This document shows positions 29,067 through 40,037 of a DNA stretch of 64,000 nt, one piece after another. A program made the translations under genes and the position numbers. Each line of letters begins with the position of its first letter. Position 1 is the first letter of the stretch. The DNA is from Tetragonia tetragonoides (lineage: Eukaryota > Streptophyta > Magnoliopsida > Caryophyllales > Aizoaceae). The notes beneath the pieces were generated by a model, which worked only from the letters and a program-made list of their open reading frames with translations, made no database searches and had not been told where the DNA came from. Location: positions 4,197,501 to 4,261,500 of the forward strand of contig CM076147.1 of assembly GCA_038025085.1 (NCBI GenBank), given 5' to 3'.

Positions 29067-31622
29067 TCAAGATGGAGCATCTGTGAGGCCTAATTTTTCC
29101 TTCAGAAAGGAATGTTGAGTATGAGACAAAGCTTTAGTCATGATGTATGCAAGCTGAAGGTGAGTAGGAATGTAGGCCGTTTGCAGGAATCCATCTTGCA
29201 CTTTGTCCCTAGTGAAATGACATTCAATTTCCAAGTGCTTTGTACGATCATGAAAGCAAGGATTGGCAACAATTTGCTGTGCAGCCTTGTTGTCATAGAA
29301 AAGAGTAACAGGAAGTGGAATTGGGATATGCAGATCTTGAAGCAAGTAGCTGAGCCACAACAGCTCACATGTGGTGGCAGTCATGCTCCTATATTCAGCT
29401 TCAGTAAAGGAACGAGAGACTGTTGCTTGTTTCTTGGTTTTCCAAGAAATGAGAGAGTGACCAAGGAATATGCAATAACCAGTCAAGGACTTTCTTGTCA
29501 TCAAGCAAGAACCCCAATCAGCATCACTAAAACCAATAAGCTTGAGCTGCTGTTGGACTGGATAAAATAGGCCATGAATGGTGCCTTTGAGATATCTGAG
29601 AACATGGAGTGCTGCCTGCATGTGAGGTTCCTTTGGTGCAGAGAGAAACTGACTTAGGTGTTGAACAGCATATGGCACATCTGGTCTTGTCATAGTCAAG
29701 TACAGAAGACGACCAACCAACCTCCTATAAGACTCTGCATTAGCGATAGGAGCACCATCATCTACTGACAGCTTGAGACCTTGAGGAATAGGCATCATGG
29801 CTGGTTTGGCACCTGTCATGCCAGCATCTGCAAGAATATCCAAGATGTACTTTCTCTGATTGAGAAGAGTACCTGAGTCAGTTCTGCATATTTCAATGCC
29901 AAGGAAATACTGAGCTAAACCAAGGTCTTTAATGGTGAACTTAGCATCAAGAGCTGCCTTTGTAGCCTGAATCTCTTTGTCACTGGTGCCAGTGAGTAAC
30001 ACATCATCAACATACACTAAAGCTACAGTAAAATCACTCCCATCTTTCTTCACAAATAAAGAGTAATCATGTTTAGACTGTTGGTAACCCAGTTCAACCA
30101 AACACTTGCTAAACTCTTGATTCCATTGTTTGGAAGCCTGTTTCAGTCCATATAAAGACCTCATCAATTTGCAAACTTGACCTGTTTCAGCTTTGTTATA
30201 CCTTTGAGGAGGTTGCATGTATATATCTTCATCAATGTAGCCATGAAGAAAAGCAACGTTAATATCTAGCTGATGTAGTGGCCAGTTCTGGGCAGTAGCA
30301 AGAGCAATGAGCACTCTCACAGTAGCCAGCTTAGCTACAGGAGAGAAGGTGTGTTTGTAATATGTCCCTTCTTGCTGATCAAAACCCCTTATCACCAAAC
30401 GTGCCTTGGGCCTTTCTACAGTCCCATTTGCCTTATACTTTGTTTTATAAACCCATTTGGGACTAATGGCCTTATGTCCTGAAGGCAAAGTTGTCAATTC
30501 CCAGGTGTCATTCTTTTCAAGAGCTTCCAGCTCCTTATCCATATCTCCCACCCACAAAGGATCATGCTTAGCCTGCTCATAGCATGCTGGCTCATGAATA
30601 GTCAATACATTTGCAAGGAAGGAGACATAGTCAGGGGGTAGAGTGGTGATAGAGGAATCATGTAGGGGATGGGGTATGGAAGTGGCTGTGTTGGCAGAAG
30701 ATGAAGGTGTAATGTAGTCTTGGAGCCAAGTAGGTTTGGATTTGGACCTAGTGGATTTCCTAGGTTCAGGATTAAGAGGTGGGGCAGGAGAGGTAATGGT
30801 GGGAGTAGGATTGAGTTCAATTTCAGATGTTGGTGAAGGTGGCTGGGTAAGAGGATGAGGAATATCTTGTGTAGGCATGGTTCCTGCTGAGGGTGAAGGC
30901 ATGTCAGTATTATCAGCAGCAGACAATTCCTCTAAGTCAGTATCCACAGTAAGAGACAAAGGTGCAGCAGACTTGTGAAGAGAAACAGATGAGATTTTTA
31001 GTTTGAAAGGAAAAATAGTCTCTTTAAAGATAACATCTCTATTCAAGAAAACTTTTTTGGACTCAAGATCATAGAGTTTGTATCCCTTTTGATTGGGGGG
31101 ATAACCCAATGAAACACACCTCCTGCCCCTTGGTGCAAACTTATCAGACTTGGGACCTGTGATAGCAGCATAACAAAGGCAACCTATGGTTCTAAAATGA
31201 CCATAGGAAGGTGGTTTATTGAAGAGTTTTTCAAAAGGTGACTTCCAGGATAGGTTGGGCATAGGCATCTTGTTTATAAGATATGTGGCAGCAAGGATAC
31301 AATCTCCCCAAAAGGATTTAGGAAGATTGGCATGAATTTTAAGGGCTCGAGCTGTGTTAAGAAGGTGTCTATGTTTTCTCTCTACAACTCCATTTTGTTG
31401 TGGGGTATGAAACATGGATTTTTGGTGAAGAATGCCATGAGAATTCATGTAGGAGGTACACTGAGCTTTAATTATTTCAGTCCCATTGTCAGATCTAACA
31501 AATTTTGGCTTGGTTTTGAAGTGATTTTGTATGTAGTTGATGAAATTGATGAAAATGGAGCCAACTTGCGTCTTATTATGAAGGAGATAGGTCCAAGTAC
31601 TTCTGGTATAATCATCAACCAT
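29067..31622 (-). CDS. Copia-2 integrase core, RT and RNase H frame
   Basis: An 851-residue open frame holds the integrase core (VDDYTRSTWTYLL, second Asp in VRSDNGTE, Glu in QNGVVERKHR). A Pro/Ser-rich linker follows. RT has PKWVYKTKYKANG, QLDINVAFLHGYIDEDIYM and YVDDVLLTG. RNase H has GFSDADWG, SFTEAEYRSM and LFYDNKAA, and the frame ends near 29067. A stop between this frame and the upstream part (about 31630) removes the connection with Gag, so it cannot be made as a normal polyprotein. Confidence 0.85.
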   Translation of the reverse strand: MVDDYTRSTWTYLLHNKTQVGSIFINFINYIQNHFKTKPKFVRSDNGTEIIKAQCTSYMNSHGILHQKSMFHTPQQNGVVERKHRHLLNTARALKIHANLPKSFWGDCILAATYLINKMPMPNLSWKSPFEKLFNKPPSYGHFRTIGCLCYAAITGPKSDKFAPRGRRCVSLGYPPNQKGYKLYDLESKKVFLNRDVIFKETIFPFKLKISSVSLHKSAAPLSLTVDTDLEELSAADNTDMPSPSAGTMPTQDIPHPLTQPPSPTSEIELNPTPTITSPAPPLNPEPRKSTRSKSKPTWLQDYITPSSSANTATSIPHPLHDSSITTLPPDYVSFLANVLTIHEPACYEQAKHDPLWVGDMDKELEALEKNDTWELTTLPSGHKAISPKWVYKTKYKANGTVERPKARLVIRGFDQQEGTYYKHTFSPVAKLATVRVLIALATAQNWPLHQLDINVAFLHGYIDEDIYMQPPQRYNKAETGQVCKLMRSLYGLKQASKQWNQEFSKCLVELGYQQSKHDYSLFVKKDGSDFTVALVYVDDVLLTGTSDKEIQATKAALDAKFTIKDLGLAQYFLGIEICRTDSGTLLNQRKYILDILADAGMTGAKPAMMPIPQGLKLSVDDGAPIANAESYRRLVGRLLYLTMTRPDVPYAVQHLSQFLSAPKEPHMQAALHVLRYLKGTIHGLFYPVQQQLKLIGFSDADWGSCLMTRKSLTGYCIFLGHSLISWKTKKQATVSRSFTEAEYRSMTATTCELLWLSYLLQDLHIPIPLPVTLFYDNKAAQQIVANPCFHDRTKHLEIECHFTRDKVQDGFLQTAYIPTHLQLAYIMTKALSHTQHSFLKEKLGLTDAPS

Positions 31623-31631
31623 GGTTAAAAA

Positions 31632-33626
31632 TTAAGTAGCACCATTGACGGCAGGAGTTTTGTAAGCTCCCCACAAATCAACATGAATCAATTCAAAGGG
31701 GACAGTAGTTGATGTATGACTCCTATTAAAAGAAAGTCTGTGATGCTTAGCCATGCAACAAGTATCACAAAAAAATTTACTGGAATCAGAAGAATCACAT
31801 TCATTTATATGGGAAAGTTTTGACAAAGAAGAATGACCAAGTCTGCTATGAAAAAGATACAAATCACTTGTGGGAGGGGGAACAACAGAACTACCCACAC
31901 TAGCATTAGCATTAGCTTTATTAGGTTCAACAAAAGAAAAACAACCAGTGTTTACTGACTTAGAAGTAGCCTTGAATTTGTAAAGACCATGAAACCCTTT
32001 GCCCTCAGCAACAACTTGATCAGTTGTAGGGTCCTGAAAAATCCAGTGGGAAGAATTAAATCTAGCCACAAGATTATGTGTTTGAGTGAGTCTACCAACA
32101 GATAACAAGTTGAATTTAAAGTCAGGCACATAAAGTACATGGCTAAGAGTTAAAGTAGGGCTGAGTTTGACATTTCCAGCAATGGTGATGATTTTGTTAT
32201 TAGAGTAATATGTATAGGATTGGTGAGGGTTTTGGTTTTGTGTAGCAAGTTTAAGTGAGGGATCATATGGTCTGATGCTCCTGTATCAACTATCCAATCA
32301 CTCAGCAATGCAAATTTATTCAAGCAAGCTAAAGCATAATAATAAGTAGGTCTAGAAAATATACCAGCATAGTTCACAGAAGAGCAACCAGCAAAATTAG
32401 CAGAAGAAGAAGCACCAGCCATGTCCTGCATTTGTGTTCCCTGTATTGGATTCTTTCCTTTAAACATCCTCATCATCTCCTGAGATACTGCTTGCACCAG
32501 ATTTTGATCCATATTCCCTTTCTGAACACCATCAGTATCCTCATCATCACAATCAAAGTCAAATGGAGTGTCATAGCCCAGGCCTGTAGTAGCTTGAGCT
32601 GCCATTTTCATGTTCCTTTTACCTTTCTTCTTTCCTTTATACCAATCAGGATATCCAATCCTCTCAAAACATTGCTCAAAAGTGTGACCCTCACTCTTGC
32701 AGTGATCACAGAACCTTTTATTCATGTCCTTGAACCTCTTAAAATCTTTCTTTCCAGTATAGGCAGCATTGTTTCCAGAATTATTAGCAAAGAAAGCCAC
32801 AGGTTCAATTACATGACTAGTAACTTGTTTCTGCTTCTCCACTTGTTGAACAATATAATAGGCTTTATTAACATTTGGAAGAGGATCCATGGACAGGATT
32901 TGGCCACGAACAGGTTCAAAATTATCATTCAGACGCATTAAAAACTGCATTAATTTGCTACGTCCTTCTAACTCAAGAATTTTCTCAACAATTCCACATG
33001 AATACTCATTCAATTCTCCACAGGAACACATAGGAATTCCATTCAAACTCAGTAACTCATCCCAATAACGCTTGAGTTTAGTGAAATAAGCAGCAACTGA
33101 ATGAGAGATTACCTTGAGTGATCTGATTTAACTCGCGTTCCAGCTGATAGATCAAAGGACCATTACTTTGTCCAAATCGCTCCACAATCTCCTTCCATAG
33201 CTCATGAGCAGAAGTTGCATAGAGAAATCCATAAGATAATTCTGGCGTCATCGAGTTAAGAATCCAGCAAGTGACCATATAATCACATCTAATCCATCGC
33301 TGATAATCAACAGACGTTACTGGAGGTTTCACAATTGTTCCATCCATAAACCCTAACTTCAGCTTCGCACCAAGCGCCATCTTAATCTGACGACTCCACC
33401 CTAGGTAATTTGCTCCACCAAAAGGAGTACCAGTGAGTGACATGCCAGGATGATCGGAGCTTGCAATGTGAAGAGGATCATTGTGGAAATTCGCAGAAAC
33501 CTGAGGTTCTACATTAGGAACAGGAACTGTAGCCGCCGTTGTTGTGAAAAAAAAAACTTCAATTTCAATCGCAAAACAAAACAAGAACGATTGAAGAAAC
33601 AAGAATTCGAATCGAAAACTCGACAA
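31632..33626 (-). pseudogene. Copia-2 Gag, protease and N-terminal integrase, broken
   Basis: The gag part (GGANYLGWSRQIKMALGAKLKLGFMDG, WILNSMTPELSYGFLYATSAHELW) runs from about 33540 to 33100, where the frame shifts. The second frame, 33046-32150, continues gag, has a CCHC knuckle (CDHCKSEGHTFEQC) and the protease site WIVDTGASDHM, then stops. The frame 32129-31632 has the pre-integrase segment (FHSRLGHSSLSKL), zinc-site Cys pairs (CDTCCMAKHH) and the first integrase Asp (HVDLWG). No clear gag ATG remains. Confidence 0.75.
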
Positions 33627-33706
33627 TCGAAATAAGCAAGAATCGAATCAAGAATCGAATTGATTCAATGAAACGAAGAAATCAGGATCTTGAGCTCAAC
33701 CATGAA

Positions 33707-33718
33707 GCTCTGATACCA
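33707..33718 (-). other. Copia-2 primer binding site
   Basis: TGGTATCAGAGC on the minus strand directly follows the 5' LTR end (...TTTTCTCA). It is complementary to initiator methionine tRNA. Confidence 0.9.
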
Positions 33719-33921
33719 TGAGAAAACTAGAGTAGCGGAAGGCTTTTAGGAGAGAGAAATAGAGAGAGAGAATTCTATTAAGTGAGAACAGAAAATGAGT
33801 CTCACACACAAGAGTTATTACAGTGTAAAATGAGTATTTAAGCTAGGCCTAATAACCGACTCTGTAACAAACTGACAGGCTGGCAATAATAAATATAATT
33901 GAATATTTCATATATTTCACA
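33719..33921 (-). repeat. Copia-2 5' LTR
   Basis: 203 bp, 18 bp shorter than the 3' LTR. The missing bases lie between two ACAAACT copies, so slippage or a small deletion explains it. Confidence 0.85.
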
Positions 33922-34037
33922 ATTATTTGTATACCCTTTATTGCTTGCTGCTGCCTAGTTTTTGTGCTTATAGCATGTCTTTGTATATTTTATATGGTTT
34001 TTGAAACACAAAAACCAGGAACGTATCCAGGATTTTT
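33922..34037. repeat. 116 bp direct repeat flanking copia-2, right copy
   Basis: It matches 28723-28838 on the left of copia-2 at all but about five positions. It is far longer than a copia target duplication. Confidence 0.8.
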
Positions 34038-34860
34038 CAAGTGGGTATGCACAATTATAATAACGAAAACACATCAAACGGAGTCCAATTGTATTAGTAT
34101 TTTTTTTACACAATTAACAAAATTTATAGAATTTTTTTTCAAAAAAGTGGTATGTTTTTTGGACCAAACACTTAAGTAATATGTTAAATCCATTTGAATT
34201 AACTCAATTTGGCCCCTCAAAAACATTAAACTCAATTTGCATTAACTTGAGCTAATTTACGATCTGCTAAAAGAGTTCTGTATTTATATCCTAATCTAAT
34301 GATCATATTTATTAGATGGGATTCTAGACAAAAAGAGTATTGATAGAAGTACTCCCCTAGTTACTGCCTTGCTGGAATGCTTGACAAGGATATCACGTGA
34401 GAGAGAGAAAGAGAGGGGAAGGCTACAGAGAAAGTAAGACTACTCTGTTGCTATTTTTCCTACTTGGGTCAAAAAAGACTCTAAGCCCCAGGCCTGCCCA
34501 GAGAGATATAGAAAGGAAGGAGGTTTGTTTTGGGCCACCGGTTAAATCATTGTCACATAAAACGAGTGGTGGGTATGCAATTCTTTCATTTCTGACACTT
34601 TTAAGCTATGGGCCTGCAAGCATCAAATGACTTTTCCTTGGGCTAGGTATGCAATCGCATAGATATATTGCAAGCTGGATCCGTCTATGATAAAAACTCA
34701 TACGAGGCAGCCTTATATATGAAGAGTGACACCAATGAGCAAAAACGTAATACCAACATGACATCAATTCGTTATTGGTAAAGTTCAATATATAGTAACT
34801 CACTTTTTTGGTTTAATACTTAATACATCAAATCAGTATTCATTTGGCTCGATAACGGCT
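34038..34860. other. Intergenic, no gene seen
   Basis: A/T-rich sequence with no coding pattern, no clear repeat and no structured RNA. It lies just 3' of the carbohydrate esterase gene and will hold its 3' UTR. Confidence 0.4.
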
Positions 34861-36079
34861 CTAGATGGCTATGAGTGAACTATTTGCAATGGAAGTTGAA
34901 CCAAGAAAGGCACGAGCCAACATGAGGCCAACACGAACCTCTGACATGGTGGTCAGGTGCAAGTGGTCTGGTTCCAACCGTAGACCTTTTGCGTCTACGC
35001 ATTTCACGTTTGGCAACTTGATTTCAAGCTGTGCTTCTCTTACCATATCCACATATTTACCTTCGCCTGATGCTAGTGCAACCTGCCATCAACGTGTTAA
35101 TAATTTTGCATTTTATAAACTAAAGGAAATCAACAAATCAGAATTATTGTTGAAACTTTATCCCAGTGGCAAAGGATTATACTATTGCTCTAAAATGAAT
35201 TACAAATATTCATGACAATATTTATCTTATTTCAATTTGGCCTTGAAGCTGCTCGATCAGAGGATTCCTTAAAATTATAAGCATGTAAAATACATGATGG
35301 ATTCAATTATATAAACGGCGTGGTTCACATACATTATATGTTGTATATAACCCTATTTCCCAAGATAAACTTATCCCCATCCCAAAATTTCAAATTCTCA
35401 TTCTTACTTCCCAAACACTTGATAACTATATGATATAAAAATCATGTAAAAAACTAATATATAAATACCTGGATGATAAGAAGAGATGGATCATTAAGAT
35501 CAGAACGTATATCCGTTATTAATTTCTCCATTCTCCCTTTATATGCATTAGCATCCTCAATAGTTACTGTATCACTCTCCCCTTGGTACCACAACAACGC
35601 TCGGATCTTCGCACCTCCTTTAATTGCCACATTGGCCCGATCTATCATGTTAGTATACAAAGTTGTTCCTTTGGCCCAAGAACTGATCTTGGTCCCACCT
35701 ATAGCACATGGGACCAACCTAATGTCCTGGAACTGGGACCCACCAAGCGACAATATCCCATTCGCGAATGCCATGCCTGGGCCCACACCACAAGTGTTTT
35801 TCCTATCGATGTCTGCGTGGACCGGTTCATGGGCCGGAACAAAAATTTGATTATAATTGAGAAGGAAGGTTTGTTTGTTGTCTTTGGACTCTGGTGGAAT
35901 AAACCCGTCCCATACTCTATGGTGGACCCCACCCGCCCAGCCATGTTGCTTTGCCCTGCTAGGATAAATATGTTTTCTGGTGGATTAGGAGCTTCATTAG
36001 TTGTTCTCCTTGGTGAAACAATAAGCCCACCCCAAAGTATTATTGCTAGTGAAATTAGGAGCAAATGAATGATCACCAT
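34861..36079 (-). pseudogene. Carbohydrate esterase (SASA/DUF303 family, At4g34215-like), one-base frameshift
   Basis: Exon 1 runs 36079-35469 and exon 2 runs 35082-34861, joined by an intron with GT..AG ends (35468-35083). The frame reads LLIIQ|VALASGEG across the join. The N-terminus is a signal peptide or anchor (VIIHLLLISLAIILWGG). Catalytic motifs are GQSNMAG (Ser nucleophile), WYQGESD, and DHLHLTT with the Asp/His pair in exon 2. These fit the plant sialate O-acetylesterase-like carbohydrate esterases, which remove acetyl groups from sugars; a secreted role is inferred. One base is missing in a G-run at about 35927-35938, just after GQSNMAG, splitting exon 1 into two frames. Otherwise it is complete (about 277 codons). 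It may be a young pseudogene or a sequence error. Confidence 0.75.
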
Positions 36080-36912
36080 GGTTGTAGGCTTGTAGTTTAC
36101 CCTATGCTTAGGGAGAATGATCTAACTATATATATTATAGCATCCAAAAGCTTATCAATAATAAACAAATATTTGTCTAAAAAAGGAGTGAAATCAGGTG
36201 TTATCATAATCAAATGGTTACCTAATTAACCCTAATATTCTATTGGTATTGATAATAGAGGGTAACTTTAAAAAAAAAAATAGCACATGTTTGGAAACAA
36301 ATCACTGCAATTTTTAAATGTTGGGACTTATCTTTAGGTCAATGTTATGGGTAGGTTGTAAAGTACTATTGGGAAGTCATTTATGTTATTACATGGAAAT
36401 ATAAAAGAGTTAGACCCTATAAAAGAATTCGAGTAGAATCACTCAAAACCTATACACTATAAACACAAATATCTGACTCGATATAATTGTAAATATGTAA
36501 TTATTTACAATTATATTCCCGTTAGTATGGAGGAGGACATTGTGCTTACCTAAACATATTTACTGACAACTACTCTCTAGACAAGGCCCATGGACATGGT
36601 CTCATGGATGAGGAAAGCAACATTACACACAAGACAAGTGACGGTCCATCCTAAAATCAATTGGCTATAGGAGGAGTAGTCCACTTGATCGACTTTATTC
36701 CGACGTGGGACACTAATTCCCACTCACTTTAACAAAGAACACTCTAAACTCAATACTTTTAATATTATTTCAAGCTTCAACAAATTTTTCTCTCTTCTTA
36801 TTTGAACAGAAATAATGTTGAATGGCACAACCCAATTGGGAGCCTTGACGCTTGTATTTATAGTGATAGGATTACAGAGTTACAATCCTAATCAAATTCT
36901 ACTATATACCCT
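36080..36912. other. Esterase upstream region and possible LTR-derived sequence
   Basis: The first 200 bp should hold the esterase promoter. From about 36500 to 36900 the minus strand has features seen in plant LTRs: a TATA box (TATAAATA near 36860) and GTGTCCCACGTCGG near 36700. No pair of ends or target duplication was found, so it is left unresolved. Confidence 0.3.
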
Positions 36913-37008
36913 ATTACGCTTGTGGATGCTTGCCAAGTGTTAAGTTGATTACAAACGAAAAAGGTAAAGCTAAATATTTAACACGTGGCAAGCATCCACA
37001 AGTGTAAT
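36913..37008. repeat. Imperfect inverted repeat (hairpin), 31 bp arms
   Basis: The arm 36913-36943 pairs with 36978-37008 at about 29 of 31 positions, leaving a 34 bp loop. Both arms contain TGTGGATGCTTGCCA or its complement. It could be a hairpin transcript or the ends of a tiny non-autonomous element. Confidence 0.75.
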
Positions 37009-37069
37009 GCGTAAATGCGGAAAATGAAGTATTGGAGAGGATCCAAATCCTTTCTCAAATAAATCGGTG

Positions 37070-37077
37070 TATAAATA
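37070..37077 (+). promoter_or_regulatory. TATA box of peptide gene copy 2
   Basis: TATAAATA followed by GAGGAAATAG, the same as at 26323. Here it is about 490 bp from the ATG, because a MITE lies between. Confidence 0.55.
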
Positions 37078-37135
37078 GAGGAAATAGAATAGTTAGTGTT
37101 TTTTTTTTTATAGGAATAGAGGAAATAGATAGTTA

Positions 37136-37447
37136 GGCTCCGTTTGATTCACTTGGATAAAACTGATCTAAACTGAACTGAACTGATCTGAACTGAACTG
37201 AACTGAACTGAACTGAACTGGTCTGTTAAACTTGACCGTTAACCATTTAAAATTTGTCCAAACATAGTCAATATTGGACTCACTTGAAATTATGCTTTGA
37301 GATCTTTCTGATGACATAATTATCATCATGAAATTATTTCGGAATAAAAAGTTATATGAATGCTAAAGTTACGCATGAACTGAACTGAACTGAACTGGAT
37401 TGAACTGAACTGAATTTAAGTAAAATTAAAGTGAATCAAACAGAGCC
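37136..37447. mobile_element. Tourist-like MITE (PIF/Harbinger type)
   Basis: A 312 bp element has 19 bp terminal inverted repeats starting GGCTCCGTTTGATTCACTT (one mismatch) and a 3 bp TTA target duplication (37133-37135, 37448-37450). The inner part near each end is made of AACTG pentamers. It has no coding capacity. It sits between the TATA box and start codon of the peptide gene. Confidence 0.8.
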
Positions 37448-37565
37448 TTAGTGTTGCATCACAGTTTCACGCATTTTCTATTTTCTTCTTACTATCTTAG
37501 TTGGCTAATCTCAAAGAAAAAGGAAAAAAATAGCATCGACGTTATGGAGTCAAAACTTCTTGATC

Positions 37566-37952
37566 ATGAATTTATATATCACTTTACTTGTTGCGTTATT
37601 GAGCACCTTTTGGAATCGCGACACAGAATATTGTCATTTAACCGGCAAATGCACCAAGTCCTAGTTTTGGATCTGGTAATGCTTTGCTTTGTTGCAAGAT
37701 TGTAGAAAGAAGATAAGTGCTCATTCACGTGAAGCAATATATAACTACATATTCTTGGACGGAACAAGTGTGTCAAAAGAATCTTGCGACGAATTGATAA
37801 AGATGGGGAGATACTGTCATAATCTCGTATCAATTGTGACCCTTAGAACGTTTGATTATACAGGCAAAGATCATGTAAAAAAATTACCAACAATATTGCG
37901 AAAATTCAATAACGTCTGGGAACTTTGCCAGACGAAGGGTCAGATTCCTTAA
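37566..37952 (+). pseudogene. Prolamin/ECA1-like secreted peptide, copy 2
   Basis: The signal peptide begins at 37566 (MNLYITLLVALLSTF) but an extra T near 37610 shifts the frame, and a TAA follows at about 37644. The domain itself is open from 37689 to 37952: DCRKK, then AIYNYIFLDGTSVSKESCDELIKMGRYC and finally VWELCQTKGQIP. It has four Cys at positions matching copy 1. This is the better preserved domain of the cluster. The family call rests on the secreted start, the size (about 110-120 residues) and Cys spacing; the usual family has six or more Cys. A different small secreted peptide family is possible. Confidence 0.5.
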
Positions 37953-40037
37953 AATGATTGATTTCTTTACAGTATTAATGTATGATTTCAAATATGATCA
38001 ATAAAATATTACACTACAAATGCAACTATGAATACGTGTTACAACTGTCTGATCTTTACGCTTCTTTAGTAGCATGTGCTTGTTTTTTTATTTGGGTTTT
38101 AGAGTACAACAAGTTTTGGCACCCGGGTGATGCACCGGGGTTAATCTTGTATTTAGGTATTGCTTCATTGCCTGTAGTAGGTATTTTATGTAAGATTTAG
38201 AAATGAATAATATAAGAAACTTCATTTTTGTTCGTAATATAAATAGGATATGCGATGAATCGACTGAGAACATAAAAGATCACTCCAATAATTCCACAAC
38301 GTGTTTATAGATAGTGAACTAAAAAAGGACTACTCAAACTCTTAAAGTGAGGACATGACTAAGTACATATTAAGATGTAAATCTATGTCTTTTTATTCAA
38401 CTTCTAATTCACTGCCAACGTATTGGTAGATTGACAGGTAATTAACGAATTAAATGACAACACTTGGTAAGGGTCAAATCTGCGCCACATGAGAAAGATG
38501 AATTATGTGATGACTAAAATGATAGCAATGGCTCATAGAAATGCCACATGGCAAGTGTGATACCACATGGTTAGATTGTATAAGGTGACATCCTAAAGAT
38601 AGGAGAGACCTCATAAGAGTTTCACATGGCGAGACTGGTAAAACTGTATTGTGATTTTGTATTTAGTATAGAAGATAAATATATGGACAATAATTTTTTA
38701 GTTAGAAAAATAAAATAAAAATATTTATTTAGATCATCTTTCATTTTATATAATTCAAATATAGCCACCCTACATGTTTTGTCCATTTGGCTTCTACCAA
38801 AGATTATAGGACATACATATCTCATTTTGAAGTATTTTCGGAATCCAATCCGATGTGGTAAAAATTATAATTTTTTGACTTACATAACTAAAGATATTTT
38901 ATTTTGTAATTTGAAAATATACTAATAAATATGTAATAAATTCAACTAATGATAATGTATTAATAGTTGACACTTGGATGATGCGTTATGCTATATGGTG
39001 AGCTTGTGCTTATGTGCCGTTTACGTGGCGTTCTCACACGAACATGGTTCTCTTAATTAGCGTCCTACATGTTATCACCATGCAAGTTTTGGGAGGGCCG
39101 CATTGTGTTTTAATAGTAAGGTAAGATATAACTCAAATTTTTCAATCAATGAGTTTTTTTTTTTTTTGGGTTGGCTTGTTCTTACAAATGTAAACCAATC
39201 CAAATTGCAGTTATTTGGCCCTAATTTTGATCCAATCGTAGTGGAAACTATTGAACTAACACCGAAATCATCATTTTCTCCACTTCCAAATGTCGTAATA
39301 CGCCTATTAGCCCATTTAGAATACAAATATCACAAAAATAAAGAATTTACTGAATATTTGAACACAAAAACTTCTATATAAGACGTTCTTTTCATAACTT
39401 TTGGTGAGACGCTGGTCACTTTTTAATAAAAGAATGATTACTACTCACCATAAGTGACCCTACATTTCTAAATAGTAACATCATTTTTTTGTGAATTGGT
39501 TTTATGCAAGACTTACTGATATTTCAATAGTTTAGTGTTTATTTTGCATTCTAAATATTTGAAAATGGGGTATTTCAAAGATGCTAAACTTTCAATTTGT
39601 TACTCCCTCCGATCCACGAAAATCTTGACGTTTGGAGAATTGGACTGATATTAAGGAAAACACTTTTTAGCACAAGAAATCCAATTTTACCCTTAAAAGA
39701 GCACATGAGGTAGTAAGAGAGAGAAAGTAATATTTTAGTGGGTATTTATTGCTTTCCTTACTTTTGTATTACTTTCCTTACTTTTGTAACTAGTGGCATA
39801 AGAATCTTTTATTTTTTTGGTAACTAGCTAGTGGTGCGTGAGATTTTTGAACAGCAAATCAACCAAGCCTTTTCATTTCATAATCAAAATTTGGAGGGAG
39901 ACTATCTGGGTAATTGGGATACGCCATGGGAGAGAGAAAGAATGGAGATGAGACAGAGAAAGCTTTGTGTGAGATTTTTGAGGAAAATTGAAGTTGGATG
40001 AGCTTTCCGTGAGATTTTTTTTTTTTTTGATAACAAA
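37953..40037. other. Intergenic, no gene seen
   Basis: 37953-38200 still matches the 3' flank of the peptide-gene units. The sequence then is A/T-rich with no coding pattern. At 39603 TACTCCCTCCGATCC looks like one end of a Stowaway MITE, but no matching right end was found. T-runs at about 39153-39166 and 40016-40028 are noted; the latter adjoins the truncated LTR. Confidence 0.4.

Larger units (their letters stand above)
28838..33921 (-). mobile_element. Copia-2: Ty1/copia retrotransposon, broken
   Basis: A complete 5084 bp element with short LTRs, initiator-Met-type primer site and gag-pol. Sequence style and LTR size suggest the Ale/Retrofit lineage, tentatively. No 5 bp target duplication is visible (ATTTT against ATTAT). 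Instead a 116 bp segment is repeated on both sides. Several stops and frameshifts inactivate it. Confidence 0.85.

Noticed and set aside
30602..30820. Leu/Pro-rich minus-strand frame within copia-2
   Set aside because: It is another frame of the Pro/Ser-rich linker of the pol protein.
36500..36900. Solo LTR on the minus strand
   Set aside because: It has a TATA box and LTR-like motifs, but no TG...CA boundaries with a target duplication could be fixed.
37150..37440. CRISPR-like or satellite array of AACTG units
   Set aside because: The pentamers are inside a MITE with clear inverted ends; there are no spacers.
39603..39800. Stowaway MITE
   Set aside because: The left end TACTCCCTCCG is typical, but no matching right end was found, so only a fragment or chance match can be claimed.
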